Assembly: GCF_000763945.1 (NCBI RefSeq)
Contig: NZ_JQFJ01000002.1
Span: 248,001-312,000, forward strand
DNA length: 64,000 bases
Direction of reading: 5' to 3'
DNA from: Sphingopyxis sp. MWB1
GTDB taxonomy: Bacteria; Pseudomonadota; Alphaproteobacteria; Sphingomonadales; Sphingomonadaceae
Shown in pieces: positions 18,300 to 28,637 of the stretch. The notes under the pieces were generated by a model. The model did not search any database, was not told the origin of the DNA, and saw only the letters and a program-made list of their open reading frames with translations. How positions within the stretch are numbered: the first letter of the stretch is position 1; every line of letters begins with the position of its first letter. Position numbers and translations under genes: made by a program.

Positions 18300-19535
18300 T
18301 TATCTTTTCATGCACTGACGCGGATTGTCGCGCTTATATTCGCCGCAGTTCCATAGCGCCTTTTCGAAACCCGCCTTGTCGTCGCGTAGATAGGAAAAAC
18401 TCATCGCGTCGCGCTGATTGTCGGACATGGCCTCGCTTGCGGGCTTCGCCTTGGCGTCGGTCCAGCCCATCAGCTTGCAATAGCTGCGCGTGCCGCAGAG
18501 GCGCAGTGCGGTGGTGACGAAGCTTTCCGGGGCTGCGCCGCGGTCAAGCTGCACGATGATGGTGTCGCGGCTTTCGGTTTTGGCGGGCGCGCCGCCGGGG
18601 GCGGCCGAGGGCGTGACGGAGGGCAGGCCGGGTGCCGCCGGGGCCGGGAAAATCTGGACTTCGCCGACTTCGGCATTTTGGTCGATGGGCGAGAAGCTGC
18701 CCGTCAATTCAGTGGGAAAGACGCCGCCCGTTGCATGGGCGAGCGAGAGGGCGGCGAGCTTGGCGACGGGGGCGTCGTCGCCGCGCACGGCGCCGCGGAA
18801 CGCACCCGGAGTGCCCCAATAACCAGGCCAGCGGAAGAAAAGATGCGTGTCGACCGCTGCGATTTTTTCGAGACTGTCGCTCCAATAAGGGCGCACCCAA
18901 TCGGTGTGATAATGGGTGGCGAGGCCGACGGGGGCATAGGTGGTGCCCGACAGCATCCGGTCAGCATTGGCCTGCGCGCGGGTCCAGGCGGCGGCTGAAT
19001 AGCGGCGCGCGAGGGCGCCGTCGCAGGTAAAGGTGAACTGGCAGCCGGTTCGCCGTTCCGACCCCTGAAAGACGACACCGCAAATGGATTTGGGGAAGGC
19101 AGGGTGCCGCGCGCGGTTGATCACCACCTGTCCCACCGCCAGCTGACCCTTTGCATCGTCGCCCGCTTCGTAAAGCATCGCCGTGGCGAGGCAGTCGCGG
19201 GCACGGGCGCGCGCTTCACCGCCGCCGGCATAGATGAAGGGGCGCGCCGCGGTCACATCGCGCGTGACGAGGGGGATGCGGGCGTTGGCGGCGCGCGCCT
19301 CCTCCTCTGCCAGCGGCGCCAATTCCATCGGCGGCGGCGGGGGCACGACATCGGGGCGCGGGGCGACGGGCTTGGCGCGCGGTGCGTCGGGCGCGAAGCC
19401 CGCACGGCCGTTGCTGTAAAGCACGGCAGCGATGGCGGCGACGGCGAGCAGGACGAACAGCCAGCCCGCGACGTCGCGCATCCACGCCTTGTCCGCGTCA
19501 TCGGCGCCCCTGGCGCTGCGATCGGTGCGGCGCAT
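18300..19535 (-). CDS. Cell wall hydrolase, SleB family
   Basis: Predicted inner-membrane-anchored peptidoglycan hydrolase, 411 residues. One hydrophobic anchor (about 24-41, VAGWLFVLLAVAAIAAVLYS) is followed by a proline-rich linker (PRPDVVPPPPPMELAPL) and a SleB/Hydrolase_2 domain around residues 110-240. This domain shows CLATAMLYEAGDDAKGQLAVGQVVINR with the catalytic Glu, HPAFPKSICGVVFQG and CQFTFTCDG. The remaining C-terminal region is proline/alanine-rich with RLCGTRSYCKLMGW, possibly a periplasmic accessory segment. It starts 8 bp after the cysK stop, so it is the last gene of rsmB-MFS-cysK-sleB. An alternative start is Met19. Confidence 0.85.
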   Translation of the reverse strand: MRRTDRSARGADDADKAWMRDVAGWLFVLLAVAAIAAVLYSNGRAGFAPDAPRAKPVAPRPDVVPPPPPMELAPLAEEEARAANARIPLVTRDVTAARPFIYAGGGEARARARDCLATAMLYEAGDDAKGQLAVGQVVINRARHPAFPKSICGVVFQGSERRTGCQFTFTCDGALARRYSAAAWTRAQANADRMLSGTTYAPVGLATHYHTDWVRPYWSDSLEKIAAVDTHLFFRWPGYWGTPGAFRGAVRGDDAPVAKLAALSLAHATGGVFPTELTGSFSPIDQNAEVGEVQIFPAPAAPGLPSVTPSAAPGGAPAKTESRDTIIVQLDRGAAPESFVTTALRLCGTRSYCKLMGWTDAKAKPASEAMSDNQRDAMSFSYLRDDKAGFEKALWNCGEYKRDNPRQCMKR

Positions 19536-19543
19536 GGGCGCGA

Positions 19544-20460
<917 letters not shown>

Positions 20461-20464
<4 letters not shown>

Positions 20465-21789
20465 TTGCTACCTGCCTTGAATTGGGGTTCGAAGGTGCGC
20501 GCGCGGCGCAATTCCGGGAACAGCCACGACCATAGCGCGGTGATCCCTATCGCGCCAGCGCCGCCGATCACGACTGCGCTGACCGGACCGATGAGTGCGG
20601 CCATCGCCCCGGCGCGCATTTCGCCCAGCTCGTTCGAGGCCGAAATGGCAAGACCCGAAGCCGCGCTGACCCGCCCGCGCATATGATCGGGAGTGTTGAG
20701 CTGGATGAGCGTACCGCGCACAAAGACCGAGAACATGTCGGCGCCGCCCATGATGACGAGCAGCAGCATCGACAGAAGGAAGTTGGTCGAAAGGCCAAAG
20801 CCGACGGTGACCGCGCCGAACACCGCGACCGCCCACAGCATCTTCACCCCGACATTCTGTTCGATTGGACGAAAGGCGAGGCCCACCGCAATCGTGACCG
20901 CGCCGATCGCGGGCGCGGCGCGCAGGAAGCCCAGCCCTTCGGGGCCCATATGCAAGATATCGCGGGCATAGACGGGAAGCATCGCGGTCGCCCCGGCCAG
21001 CAGCACAGCGAACAGGTCGAGGGTAATGGTGCCAAGGAGGAAGCGCTCGTTCCATACGAAACCCAGCCCGTCGACCATTTCGCGCAAGGGGTGACGGCGC
21101 ACTTCGGCGGGCGGCGGCGGCACCGGGCGCACGCGGCTGATCGAAAAGGCCGACAGGGCGAGCAGCGCCATGGCGAAAAGATAGACGGCGGTGGGCTGCG
21201 CTGCATAGATGAGACCGCCCGCCGCCGGGCCGATGATTGTCGCCGCCTGCCACGCGATGCTGCTCATCGCCACGGCACGCGGCAGAACGTCGGTGGGGAC
21301 GATATTGGGGGCAATGGCGGTGAGCGCGGGCCCCGAAAAAACGCGCGCGACCCCGTGCAGCGCGGCGAGCGTGAAAATCAGCGGCAAGGTCAGGGCGTCG
21401 GTCCAGGTGAACCAGGCGAGCGCGGCGGCGATCAGAAGGTCGATGAGGTTCGAGAAAATGGCGACGCGGCGCCGCTCGAACCGGTCCGCTGCCCAGCCCG
21501 CGACGGGGGTGAGGATGGCAAGCGGGACGAACTGGAAGAGGCCGAGCAGACCAAGCTGGAACGATGCTTCCTTGATCGACATGCCATAGTCGGTGCGTGC
21601 CGTGTCATAGAGCTGGTAGCCGATGACGACGACCATTGCGATGGTCGCCATGACAGCGGTGAAGCGCGCGACCCAGAAGAAACGGAAATCGACAAAGGCG
21701 AGCGGCGACGGCGGCTTGATGCGCGCGGCGGCAAAATCCGGTTCATCGACGGGGCCGCCGGTTGGCGGCGTGGATGGGGGCTTTGCCAT
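20461..21789 (-). CDS. MFS transporter (EntS-like exporter family)
   Basis: Twelve-helix major facilitator of 442 residues. The N-terminal soluble part (about 35 residues, proline-rich) precedes a first helix at [26 protein letters not shown]; motif A-like [12 protein letters not shown] lies between helices 2 and 3, and [26 protein letters not shown] is near helix 10-11. This pattern is the EntS/MFS_3 exporter type. The substrate is unknown. It overlaps cysK (ATGA), which raises the possibility of a cysteine- or sulfur-metabolite exporter, but that is only contextual. It starts 40 bp after rsmB. Confidence 0.88.
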
Positions 21790-21829
21790 TTGCTCTTACC
21801 CTGGAAAATGCAGTCGGCGCCCCATGACG

Positions 21830-23131
21830 TCAGGCGTCCGGTGCGCGCAGCCGCGCGATGAAGAAGCCGTCGATCCCGCCCTTATCGCCGAGCAATGTCG
21901 GGAGCGTACGGGTATGGCCCGCCGCATGGGGGGCGATGAAGGGGGGCAGTTCGTCGACCTGCGGTGGATCGACCTGCCAGTCCGGATGGGCGGAAAGGAA
22001 GGCCGATATCTGATCCTCCCCCTCGGCGCGTTCGAGCGAACAGGTCGCATAGACAAGGATGCCGCCGGGGCGAACCCAAGTGGCGGCGCGGGCGAGCAAT
22101 TCAGCCTGAAGCTCCGCCATCGCAGCGATTTGCGGGGCTTCGACGCGATGGAGCACATCGGGATGCCGGCGGAAAATGCCGGTGGCGGTGCAGGGCGCGT
22201 CGAGCAGTACGGCGTCGGCGGGGGCGTCCGCCTGCCAGCTTCGAATGTCCGCTTGAACGATATCGGCTTCAAGGCCGGTACGCGCGAGATTATCCTGAAG
22301 CCGGGCGAGCCGCTTGGCGCTGGCGTCGAGCGCCGTGACGCGCCAGCCGGCGGCAGCAAGCTGCATTGTCTTGCCGCCGGGGGCGGCGCAAAGGTCGAGG
22401 ACATGACGCCCATCGCCCGCCCCCAGCAGGCGCGCGGGAAGGCTGGCGGCGAGATCCTGCACCCACCAGCCACCCTCGGCATAGCCGGGCAGGCTTTCCA
22501 CCGCCTGTCCGCGCGACAGGCGAAGGTGCCGGGGCGCGAGCTTCGCTGCGCCGGGCCATTGCGCGGCATCGGGCTCACCGGCGAAACTGAGGTCGAGCGG
22601 CGGCGCGTTGCTCCAAGCGGCGGAGGCGGCAGCACACATATCGACGCCCCATTGCGCTTGCCAGCGTTCGGCGGTCGCGGGAGGCAAGGTGGCGGTGTCG
22701 GGAAGGCGCCATTCTTCCTGTTGTGCGCGTGACAAGATCGCGTGGACGAGGCGGCGGGGTCCCCCCGCGACCAGCGGCAGGGCGGTCGCGACGACGGCGT
22801 GCGGCGGACTGCCAAGCGCAAGAAGCTGGGCGAGGGCGAGACGGAGCACCGCGCGCGACTTGACGTCATCGGGCAGCGGTTCGTTCGTCGCGCTGTCGAT
22901 CAGCGCGTCGATATCCTGCATCCAGCGCAGCGCCTCTGACACAATCGCGATGGCAAAGGCGCGGTCGGCAGGGGCGAGGCCCTGCGTTGCAGCGTGAAGC
23001 GCAAGGTCGAGCGGGTCGCCGCGGCGCAGCACCGCGTCGATGAGGCGCAGCGCCGCGCGGCGCTGCGCCGTGCCGGGCGGATCGCCCTCAGCGGGTGAAC
23101 GGCGTCGGCGCTGTGGGCGGCGATCAGCCAT
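21830..23131 (-). CDS. rsmB: 16S rRNA (cytosine-C5) methyltransferase, RsmB/NOP family
   Basis: RNA m5C methyltransferase of 433 residues. The N-terminal NusB-like helical domain (about 20-150) is followed by the Rossmann methyltransferase: LDLCAAPGGKTMQLAAAGW for SAM, DAPCTATGIFRRHPD holding one catalytic cysteine, and YATCSLERAEGE holding the nucleophilic cysteine. RsmB modifies C967 of 16S rRNA in E. coli. It is the first gene of a minus-strand unit with the MFS transporter, cysK and the SleB hydrolase. Its start lies 58 bp from the divergent DUF1674 gene. Confidence 0.93.
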   Translation of the reverse strand: MADRRPQRRRRSPAEGDPPGTAQRRAALRLIDAVLRRGDPLDLALHAATQGLAPADRAFAIAIVSEALRWMQDIDALIDSATNEPLPDDVKSRAVLRLALAQLLALGSPPHAVVATALPLVAGGPRRLVHAILSRAQQEEWRLPDTATLPPATAERWQAQWGVDMCAAASAAWSNAPPLDLSFAGEPDAAQWPGAAKLAPRHLRLSRGQAVESLPGYAEGGWWVQDLAASLPARLLGAGDGRHVLDLCAAPGGKTMQLAAAGWRVTALDASAKRLARLQDNLARTGLEADIVQADIRSWQADAPADAVLLDAPCTATGIFRRHPDVLHRVEAPQIAAMAELQAELLARAATWVRPGGILVYATCSLERAEGEDQISAFLSAHPDWQVDPPQVDELPPFIAPHAAGHTRTLPTLLGDKGGIDGFFIARLRAPDA

Positions 23132-23189
23132 GAACTGTTTTCGTCCGACGCTTGGCGCGGGGCGCGCAAAAGCCTATAGGCTGGGGGTT

Positions 23190-23399
23190 ATGAATAGCAT
23201 AGCTCCCAAGGATCATATCGGCGGCACGGCGCGGGCGACCAAGCGCCCCGCGCATGTCAAGCCGCCTGAAGGATGGATCAACCCGCCGATACCCGCGCCG
23301 CGCGCCATGGTCGAGGATGCCCCCGAGGATCAGCCGGGCGGACGTAACCCGGTGCGCTATGGCGACTGGGAGCTGAAAGGGCTGGCGGTCGATTTCTGA
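23190..23399 (+). CDS. Succinate dehydrogenase assembly factor 4-like protein (DUF1674)
   Basis: Small protein of 69 residues with the hallmark C-terminus GGRNPVRYGDWELKGLAVDF. SdhAF4/Sdh8 proteins bind flavinated SdhA and help assemble complex II. The N-terminal 45 residues are basic and proline-rich and probably disordered. ATG 23190 has GGGGG five bases upstream. The succinate dehydrogenase genes themselves are not in the window. It is divergent from rsmB and convergent with cytochrome b561. Confidence 0.9.
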   Translation: MNSIAPKDHIGGTARATKRPAHVKPPEGWINPPIPAPRAMVEDAPEDQPGGRNPVRYGDWELKGLAVDF

Positions 23400-23431
23400 C
23401 GGGCGCGAAGCGGCCCGGCGACGGATGAGGA

Positions 23432-23980
23432 TCAAAAGGGATTCATCCGTGCGAGGATTCCCGTGCGGTCGACCAATTGATGCTTGAGCGCCGCAAGAAT
23501 ATGGAGCGCCGCCAGCGCTAGCATCGACAAACCCAGAAATTCATGCCGTTCATGCATGGCATCGGCGAGCGCCTTGTCGGGGGCGACGAGCGCCGGAACC
23601 TCGAACAATCCGAAAAAGTCGATCGGATAGCCTGCGGCGGAAAACCAGATCCAGCCCGACAGCGGCAGAAGAATCAGCAGCACATAGAAAAGGAAATGCA
23701 CCATCTTGCTGATCGGGCGTTGCCAGCCGGGCATGGCGGCAGGCGGCGGCGGCGCGCGGTGGCCGATGCGCCAGAGGATAAGCAGGATGGTCAGCGCGAG
23801 GACGGTAATGCCCAGCGGCTTGTGAATATCCATCAACGCCCCGCGCGTTTCGCGCGGCAGCCCTTCGGTCAGCATCGCGATGCCGATATTGGTCAGAACG
23901 GCAAGGCCGATGATCCAGTGGAGCCATATGGCCACCTTCGTATAGCGCGGCATAGGCGCAGCGGTATCGACGGTGGCCAT
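23432..23980 (-). CDS. Cytochrome b561 family protein
   Basis: Inner-membrane dihaem cytochrome of 182 residues with four helices. Candidate haem ligands are His in IWLHWIIGL (helix 1), DIHKPLG (helix 2), the HERHEFLG loop/helix 3 start and LHILAALKHQL (helix 4). Family members pass electrons from quinol to acceptors or scavenge superoxide (CybB). It lies 11 bp downstream of the SapC-family gene on the same strand and is probably cotranscribed with it. Confidence 0.93.
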   Translation of the reverse strand: MATVDTAAPMPRYTKVAIWLHWIIGLAVLTNIGIAMLTEGLPRETRGALMDIHKPLGITVLALTILLILWRIGHRAPPPPAAMPGWQRPISKMVHFLFYVLLILLPLSGWIWFSAAGYPIDFFGLFEVPALVAPDKALADAMHERHEFLGLSMLALAALHILAALKHQLVDRTGILARMNPF

Positions 23981-23991
23981 AGGAAATCTCC

Positions 23992-24786
23992 TTATGCGGT
24001 CGGGGCTTCTGCGGTCGGCGCTTCGGTCACCTGCGGCATTTTACCGCTCTTCACCTGTTCCGCAAAAACTTCGCGCATCAGCTGGAGCGAGAAGAGATGG
24101 GCGAAGATGATCGGCAACATGCCATTCTGCATCATCTTACGCAGCACGTCGCCGCGCAGTTCGCGCAGCTTGTTTTCGTCGACCATCTGGAAACCGCGAT
24201 AGACGAAGGGCTGCGGATTGCCTTCCTGCTGAATGCTGACTTCGCCGTCCATGAGCAGGTCGGCCTTTTTCAGTTCCTCGACAAAGGCGCCGGTGCGCTG
24301 GCCCGCTTCCTCGAAATTCTGGCAGAATTGCAGGATCGCGTTGGTCGCGTCCGACGGCTTGCCATCGGTGAACAGGTCGTCGCCTTCGTCGAACTTGCCG
24401 AGCGCATCGGCGGTCGGGTCGAAGCAGAGCGACAATTCTTCGCTGTCGGGACGCAGCCGCGCGAGCAGGAAGGGGTAACGGCGGATATAGGCCGGCACAT
24501 AGACGGGGTTGATCAGCTTGCCTTCGGCGTCAACGAAGGTGTTGACCCCTTCGTTAAGGCCCATCAGCGCGAGCGGAACCGGATTGTCGCCCGCCGAGAA
24601 AACGATCGGGTAAAAGCGCGAGGCGGCAACAAATTCGTCGCTGGTCAGCGGCACGGCATGCTGGCTGATCAGGAAATCGGCGCGGTCGAGCGGGCGCGCT
24701 TTCCAATCGGCGTGATCGACGCTCGAGAGCGGAAGAAGGTCTTTATAGAAGATCGGCAGGTTGGAAGGGGCGGGCGCTGTCGCCAT
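23992..24786 (-). CDS. SapC family protein
   Basis: A 264-residue SapC family (PF07277) protein. Recognisable segments are FYKDLLPLSSVDHADWKARP, HAVPLTSDEFVAASRFYPIV, VPLALMGLNEGVNTFVD and YVPAYIRRYPFLLARL. SapC was named from a Campylobacter surface-layer locus; in sphingomonads such genes usually lie beside TonB-dependent receptors or amino-acid hydroxylases, neither of which is adjacent here. The biochemical role is unsettled. No signal peptide is visible, so it is probably cytoplasmic. Start MATAPAPSNLP, with GGAG eight bases upstream; a longer reading with MYRSII is less likely. Confidence 0.85.
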   Translation of the reverse strand: MATAPAPSNLPIFYKDLLPLSSVDHADWKARPLDRADFLISQHAVPLTSDEFVAASRFYPIVFSAGDNPVPLALMGLNEGVNTFVDAEGKLINPVYVPAYIRRYPFLLARLRPDSEELSLCFDPTADALGKFDEGDDLFTDGKPSDATNAILQFCQNFEEAGQRTGAFVEELKKADLLMDGEVSIQQEGNPQPFVYRGFQMVDENKLRELRGDVLRKMMQNGMLPIIFAHLFSLQLMREVFAEQVKSGKMPQVTEAPTAEAPTA

Positions 24787-24914
24787 TATGATGCTCCGAT
24801 ACAAGGGCCCGGCGGATCCGGGCGAAAAAGGATAAAGCCGCGCCTTATTGACCTATGGCTTTCGACGCAAGGGCGCAGTAGCGGCGGCTTTGGCTTCGGC
24901 GCGGGTCCGAGCGA

Positions 24915-26345
24915 TCAGGGCGCGATCAGCTTGCCGGGGTTGAAAAGCCCCGCCGGGTCCATCCCCGTCTTGATTGCGCGCAGCGCGGCAAGGCGCGCCG
25001 GGCTGTCGAGTTCAGCCATCACCTGCCGCTTCATCTGGCCAATGCCATGTTCCGCCGAAACGGAGCCGCCCCATTCGAGCACATGGGTATAGACGAGGCG
25101 GCTGACCGCTGCGCCATGCTCGGCAAGCCAGGCGGCGCCGTCGGCTTTTTCGGGCGGCTGGACGTGATAATGGATATTGCCGTCGCCCAAATGGCCGAAG
25201 GCGAGCGTGCGAATGCCGGGAAAAGCGGCGGCAAGCCGGTGCGGATTCTCGGCGATGAATTCGGGCATCCGGTCCACAGGCACGCTGATATCATGCTGAA
25301 GCGCGGGGCCTTCGGCGCGTTCTGCTTCGGAAATCGAATCGCGCAGCCGCCAGAAATCCTCGCTCTCGCTCTCGTTCTTCGCCAGAATCGCATCGGCGAT
25401 CCGTCCGCTTTCGAGCGCAGCGTGGAGGGCGGTTTCGAGCGGCAGGCGCAATTCGGTTTCGCTGTCGCCGACGAGTTCAATCAGCGCATACCAGGGTTGG
25501 GGCGTGGCGAGCGGCGCCCGCGTCTGCGGGATATGGCGCAGCACGGCGTCGAGGCAGCCATGGGGCAATATCTCAAACCCTTCGAGCGCGCGGCCCATGT
25601 CATCGTCGAGCCGGCGCAGCAAGTCGAGCGCCCGGTCGGGCGAGGCGAGGCCGACCCAGGCGGTGAGCCGCGCGGCTGCCGCCGGAACAAGCTGAAGGCT
25701 GGCTGCGGTGACGATGCCCAACGTTCCTTCGGCGCCGCAGAAGAGATGGCGCAGATCATAGCCGCGATTATCCTTTTTGAGTGGTGCCAGTCCTTCGAAC
25801 AAGCTGCCGTCGGGCAGCACCGCCTCGATACCGGTAACCAGCGCGCGCATCGTGCCATGGCGCAGCACCTGCGTTCCGCCGGCATTGGTCGAGACCAGTC
25901 CGCCGATGGTCGCCGACCCCTTGCCGCCGAGGGTGAGCGGGAAGCGCAGCCCCTCTGCCAGTGCAGCGTCATGGAAATGGGCGAGGATCACTCCCGCTTC
26001 GGCCACGGCAATGCGCGCGTCGCGGTCGATGACGCGGATGCGGTTCATCCGGCGCAGACTGAGCAGAAGCTGGTGGCCCGATGCGTCGGGGGTCGCGCCG
26101 CCGACCATGCCGCTGTTCCCGCCCTGCGGCACCAGCGCGGCCTTTGCTTCGCCGCACAGGCGGACGATCGTGGCGACGTCCTCGGCTGAGGCGGGAGAGA
26201 GCATGGCGGCGGCAGCGCCCTGATATTTGCCGCGCCAGTCGGTCAGCCATGGCGCCATTTCCTCGGCGTCAGTGGTGAAGCCCTTGGGGCCAAGCCGCGC
26301 GGCGAGCGCGTCGAGAAGCGCGGGGGAGGGTGGGCGCGTGGTCAC
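24915..26345 (-). CDS. FAD-binding oxidoreductase (GlcD / D-2-hydroxyacid dehydrogenase type)
   Basis: Flavoprotein of 476 residues. The FAD-binding PCMH domain (about 30-220) has VPQGGNSGMVGGATPDASG and GGLVSTNAGGTQVLRHG; the C-terminal FAD-oxidase domain shows FGHLGDGNIHYHVQPPEKAD and SAEHGIGQMKRQVMAE. The pair of histidines in HLGDGNIHYH matches the metal/substrate site of D-2-hydroxyglutarate and D-lactate dehydrogenases. The most likely substrate is a D-2-hydroxyacid such as D-2-hydroxyglutarate. It stands alone, 128 bp upstream of sapC in the same direction. Confidence 0.9.
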   Translation of the reverse strand: MTTRPPSPALLDALAARLGPKGFTTDAEEMAPWLTDWRGKYQGAAAAMLSPASAEDVATIVRLCGEAKAALVPQGGNSGMVGGATPDASGHQLLLSLRRMNRIRVIDRDARIAVAEAGVILAHFHDAALAEGLRFPLTLGGKGSATIGGLVSTNAGGTQVLRHGTMRALVTGIEAVLPDGSLFEGLAPLKKDNRGYDLRHLFCGAEGTLGIVTAASLQLVPAAAARLTAWVGLASPDRALDLLRRLDDDMGRALEGFEILPHGCLDAVLRHIPQTRAPLATPQPWYALIELVGDSETELRLPLETALHAALESGRIADAILAKNESESEDFWRLRDSISEAERAEGPALQHDISVPVDRMPEFIAENPHRLAAAFPGIRTLAFGHLGDGNIHYHVQPPEKADGAAWLAEHGAAVSRLVYTHVLEWGGSVSAEHGIGQMKRQVMAELDSPARLAALRAIKTGMDPAGLFNPGKLIAP

Positions 26346-26482
26346 GGGCGATCCTCTTTCTAAAGGCCCCGGCGGACCTAAAGGCGGCTGGGGACTCGAC
26401 AGCAGTTCATTGGTTGTTCAAGCATATATGATATTGGGCGGGGCGATGGACGAAGAATCCCTGACCGTCCAGTCACGGAGCT

Positions 26483-27070
26483 TTGCGTTGGAATGAGCAG
26501 CAGGATCGGCCTATTTGCGCGAGGAGCGTTGCGGTTGCCGTGTTAAGCTGGGCTGTGTTCCTGTTTGTCGGCGCGGTGCCTGCCGCTGATACCGACTTGC
26601 CCGTCGCCATGGCGGAACTTCCTGTCATGGTGGTGCTGCCGGTTCCCGGCTATGTCGGGAATGAGTATTGGCAGATGGTGATCCAGCAGCGCATGATCAT
26701 TCGCGTTCCCGCGCGGCGCACTCCTATCAACAATTTCGGCGCGGAACCGCGCGTGAAGCTGGTGCCGCGTGAACGGCCCGTCGTGTGGAAAGAGAAAAAA
26801 GCCCCCAAATGCGTGCCGATGCGGAATATATTGGGGATGCAGGCGACGCAGCGTGACAGTATCGACCTGATTACGCGCCAGCGCCAGCGGCTGCGCGCGC
26901 GGCTCAACGACGGGTGCAGGGCGCTTGATTTTTATGCGGGGTTTTACATGGAAGGAAATAAGGACGGCCGCCTGTGCGAACGGCGTGATCAGATCCATGC
27001 CCGCACCGGCGCGAAATGCGAGGTTGATAAATTCCGTCTGCTTGTCCCCGTGCCGGTCGAGGACGACTGA
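26483..27070 (+). CDS. Predicted secreted/periplasmic protein, unknown function
   Basis: A frame of 195 codons beginning with TTG. Near the N-terminus a hydrophobic stretch (VAVAVLSWAVFLFVGAVPAA, about residues 16-35) looks like a signal peptide. The mature part is basic, with KCVPMRNILGMQATQRDSID in the middle and a C-terminal Cys-containing region (CRALDFYAGFYMEG, LCERRDQIHARTGAKCEVDK). I do not recognise the family. The start is uncertain: TTG 26483 has GGAG only two bases away, and GTG 26540 would leave a poor signal peptide. It is divergent from the FAD oxidoreductase. Confidence 0.65.
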   Translation: MRWNEQQDRPICARSVAVAVLSWAVFLFVGAVPAADTDLPVAMAELPVMVVLPVPGYVGNEYWQMVIQQRMIIRVPARRTPINNFGAEPRVKLVPRERPVVWKEKKAPKCVPMRNILGMQATQRDSIDLITRQRQRLRARLNDGCRALDFYAGFYMEGNKDGRLCERRDQIHARTGAKCEVDKFRLLVPVPVEDD

Positions 27071-27201
27071 TCGCAGCCACGATCATCACCGCCATTTAAC
27101 AGGCTTTTCTTGACTTTCCTTCTGCCTTTGCCCAATGCCCGCGGCAGCGACGGTATGCGTGGGATGCCGAGCTGTCATATTTTTCCGGACATGATGACCT
27201 T

Positions 27202-28605
27202 ATGAAATTTGCCGACCTCGGCCTTTCCGACGAATTGCTCCGCGCCGTTACCGAAGCGGGCTATGATGAACCGACCCCAATTCAGGCAGGCGCCATCCCT
27301 TCGGTCCTGATGATGCGCGACATGATCGGCATTGCCCAGACGGGAACGGGCAAGACCGCTTCCTTCGTCCTGCCGATGATCGACATATTGGCGCATGGCC
27401 GCGCGCGCGCACTGATGCCGCGCTCGCTGATCCTAGAGCCGACGCGCGAGTTGGCGGCGCAGGTTGCCGAGAATTTTGAAAATTACGGCAAATATCACAA
27501 GCTTTCCATGGCGCTGCTGATTGGCGGGGTCCAGATGGGCGACCAGATCAAGGCGTTGGAAAAGGGCGTCGACGTTTTGATCGCTACGCCGGGCCGCCTG
27601 ATGGATCTGTTCGAGCGCGGGAAGATCTTGCTCACCGGGTGCGACCTGCTCGTGATCGACGAGGCCGACCGTATGCTCGACATGGGCTTCATCCCCGATA
27701 TCGAACATATCTGCACCAAATTGCCCGCAAACCGGCAGACCTTGCTTTTTTCGGCAACGATGCCGCCGCCGATCAAGAAGCTGGCCGACAAATTTTTGTC
27801 GAACCCCAAAACGATCGAGGTTGCGCGTCCCGCGAGCACCAACAAGAATATCGCCCAATTCCTGGTCAAGACGAGCGAGCGCGGCAAGCGCGCGACGCTG
27901 CGCCGCTTGCTGGAGGAGGAAGATGTCGGCACCGCGATCATTTTTTGCAATCGCAAGACGACGGTGCGCGACCTTGCCAAATCGCTGTCCCGTCATCGCT
28001 ATCGCGCGGGCGAAATCCATGGCGACATGGACCAGTCGAGCCGAGTGGCTGAGCTTGAGCGGTTCAAAAAGGGCGATATCAACATATTGGCGGCGTCCGA
28101 CGTCGCGGCGCGCGGGCTGGACGTCAAGGGCGTCAGCCATGTGTTTAATTTCGATGCCCCCTGGCACCCCGATGATTATGTTCACCGCGTCGGCCGCACC
28201 GGCCGCGCGGGAGCAAAGGGTCGCGCCTTTACGCTGGTCACGCCGTCGGACGCCGAAGCCATCGACAATATCGAGAAGCTGACCGGCGCGAAGATCGAAT
28301 ATCTGACCTTGGGAGAGGATGCCGAAAACGGCACACCGCCAGCGGAGGATGACGCCGGTGCCGCGCGGTCCAGAGGCGGGCGGGGCAAGAGCGTCAGAGC
28401 CGACAAGAGCGACGACCAAAAGGCCGATACGGATACAGCCGCTGCGCCGAAAAGCCGGAGAAGCACCAGCGCCAAGGCGAAGAGCGAAGACGCCGGGACC
28501 GCACGCAAGAGCGCGCCCCGCCGTGATCGCGATGAAACCGCTCAACCCGACGAGGGCTGGAACGGCCCGATCCCCGGCTTTTTATCGGTGGACTTCAACC
28601 GCTGA
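27202..28605 (+). CDS. DEAD/DEAH box ATP-dependent RNA helicase (RhlE-like)
   Basis: A 467-residue helicase of the DEAD family. The Q motif is GYDEPTPIQ (20-28), motif I AQTGTGKT (45-52), Ia PTRELAAQ, motif II DEAD at 153-156, motif III SAT, then VAARGLDVKGVSHVFNFD and motif VI HRVGRTGRAG near residue 328. A tail of about 100 residues is charged and low-complexity (SRGGRGKSVRADKSDDQKAD, alternating Lys/Ser/Ala), probably disordered RNA-binding sequence, ending PGFLSVDFNR. Such enzymes remodel rRNA or mRNA in the cytoplasm. It is monocistronic or coupled to the GNAT gene 32 bp downstream. Confidence 0.94.
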   Translation: MKFADLGLSDELLRAVTEAGYDEPTPIQAGAIPSVLMMRDMIGIAQTGTGKTASFVLPMIDILAHGRARALMPRSLILEPTRELAAQVAENFENYGKYHKLSMALLIGGVQMGDQIKALEKGVDVLIATPGRLMDLFERGKILLTGCDLLVIDEADRMLDMGFIPDIEHICTKLPANRQTLLFSATMPPPIKKLADKFLSNPKTIEVARPASTNKNIAQFLVKTSERGKRATLRRLLEEEDVGTAIIFCNRKTTVRDLAKSLSRHRYRAGEIHGDMDQSSRVAELERFKKGDINILAASDVAARGLDVKGVSHVFNFDAPWHPDDYVHRVGRTGRAGAKGRAFTLVTPSDAEAIDNIEKLTGAKIEYLTLGEDAENGTPPAEDDAGAARSRGGRGKSVRADKSDDQKADTDTAAAPKSRRSTSAKAKSEDAGTARKSAPRRDRDETAQPDEGWNGPIPGFLSVDFNR

Positions 28606-28637
28606 ACCGCAACGGACGCGCACGTGCAGCGCAGGGC

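Noticed and set aside
20683..21861. Plus-strand hydrophilic frame opposite the MFS transporter
   Set aside because: Its Glu/Arg/His-rich composition is the antisense of hydrophobic helices; no family resemblance.
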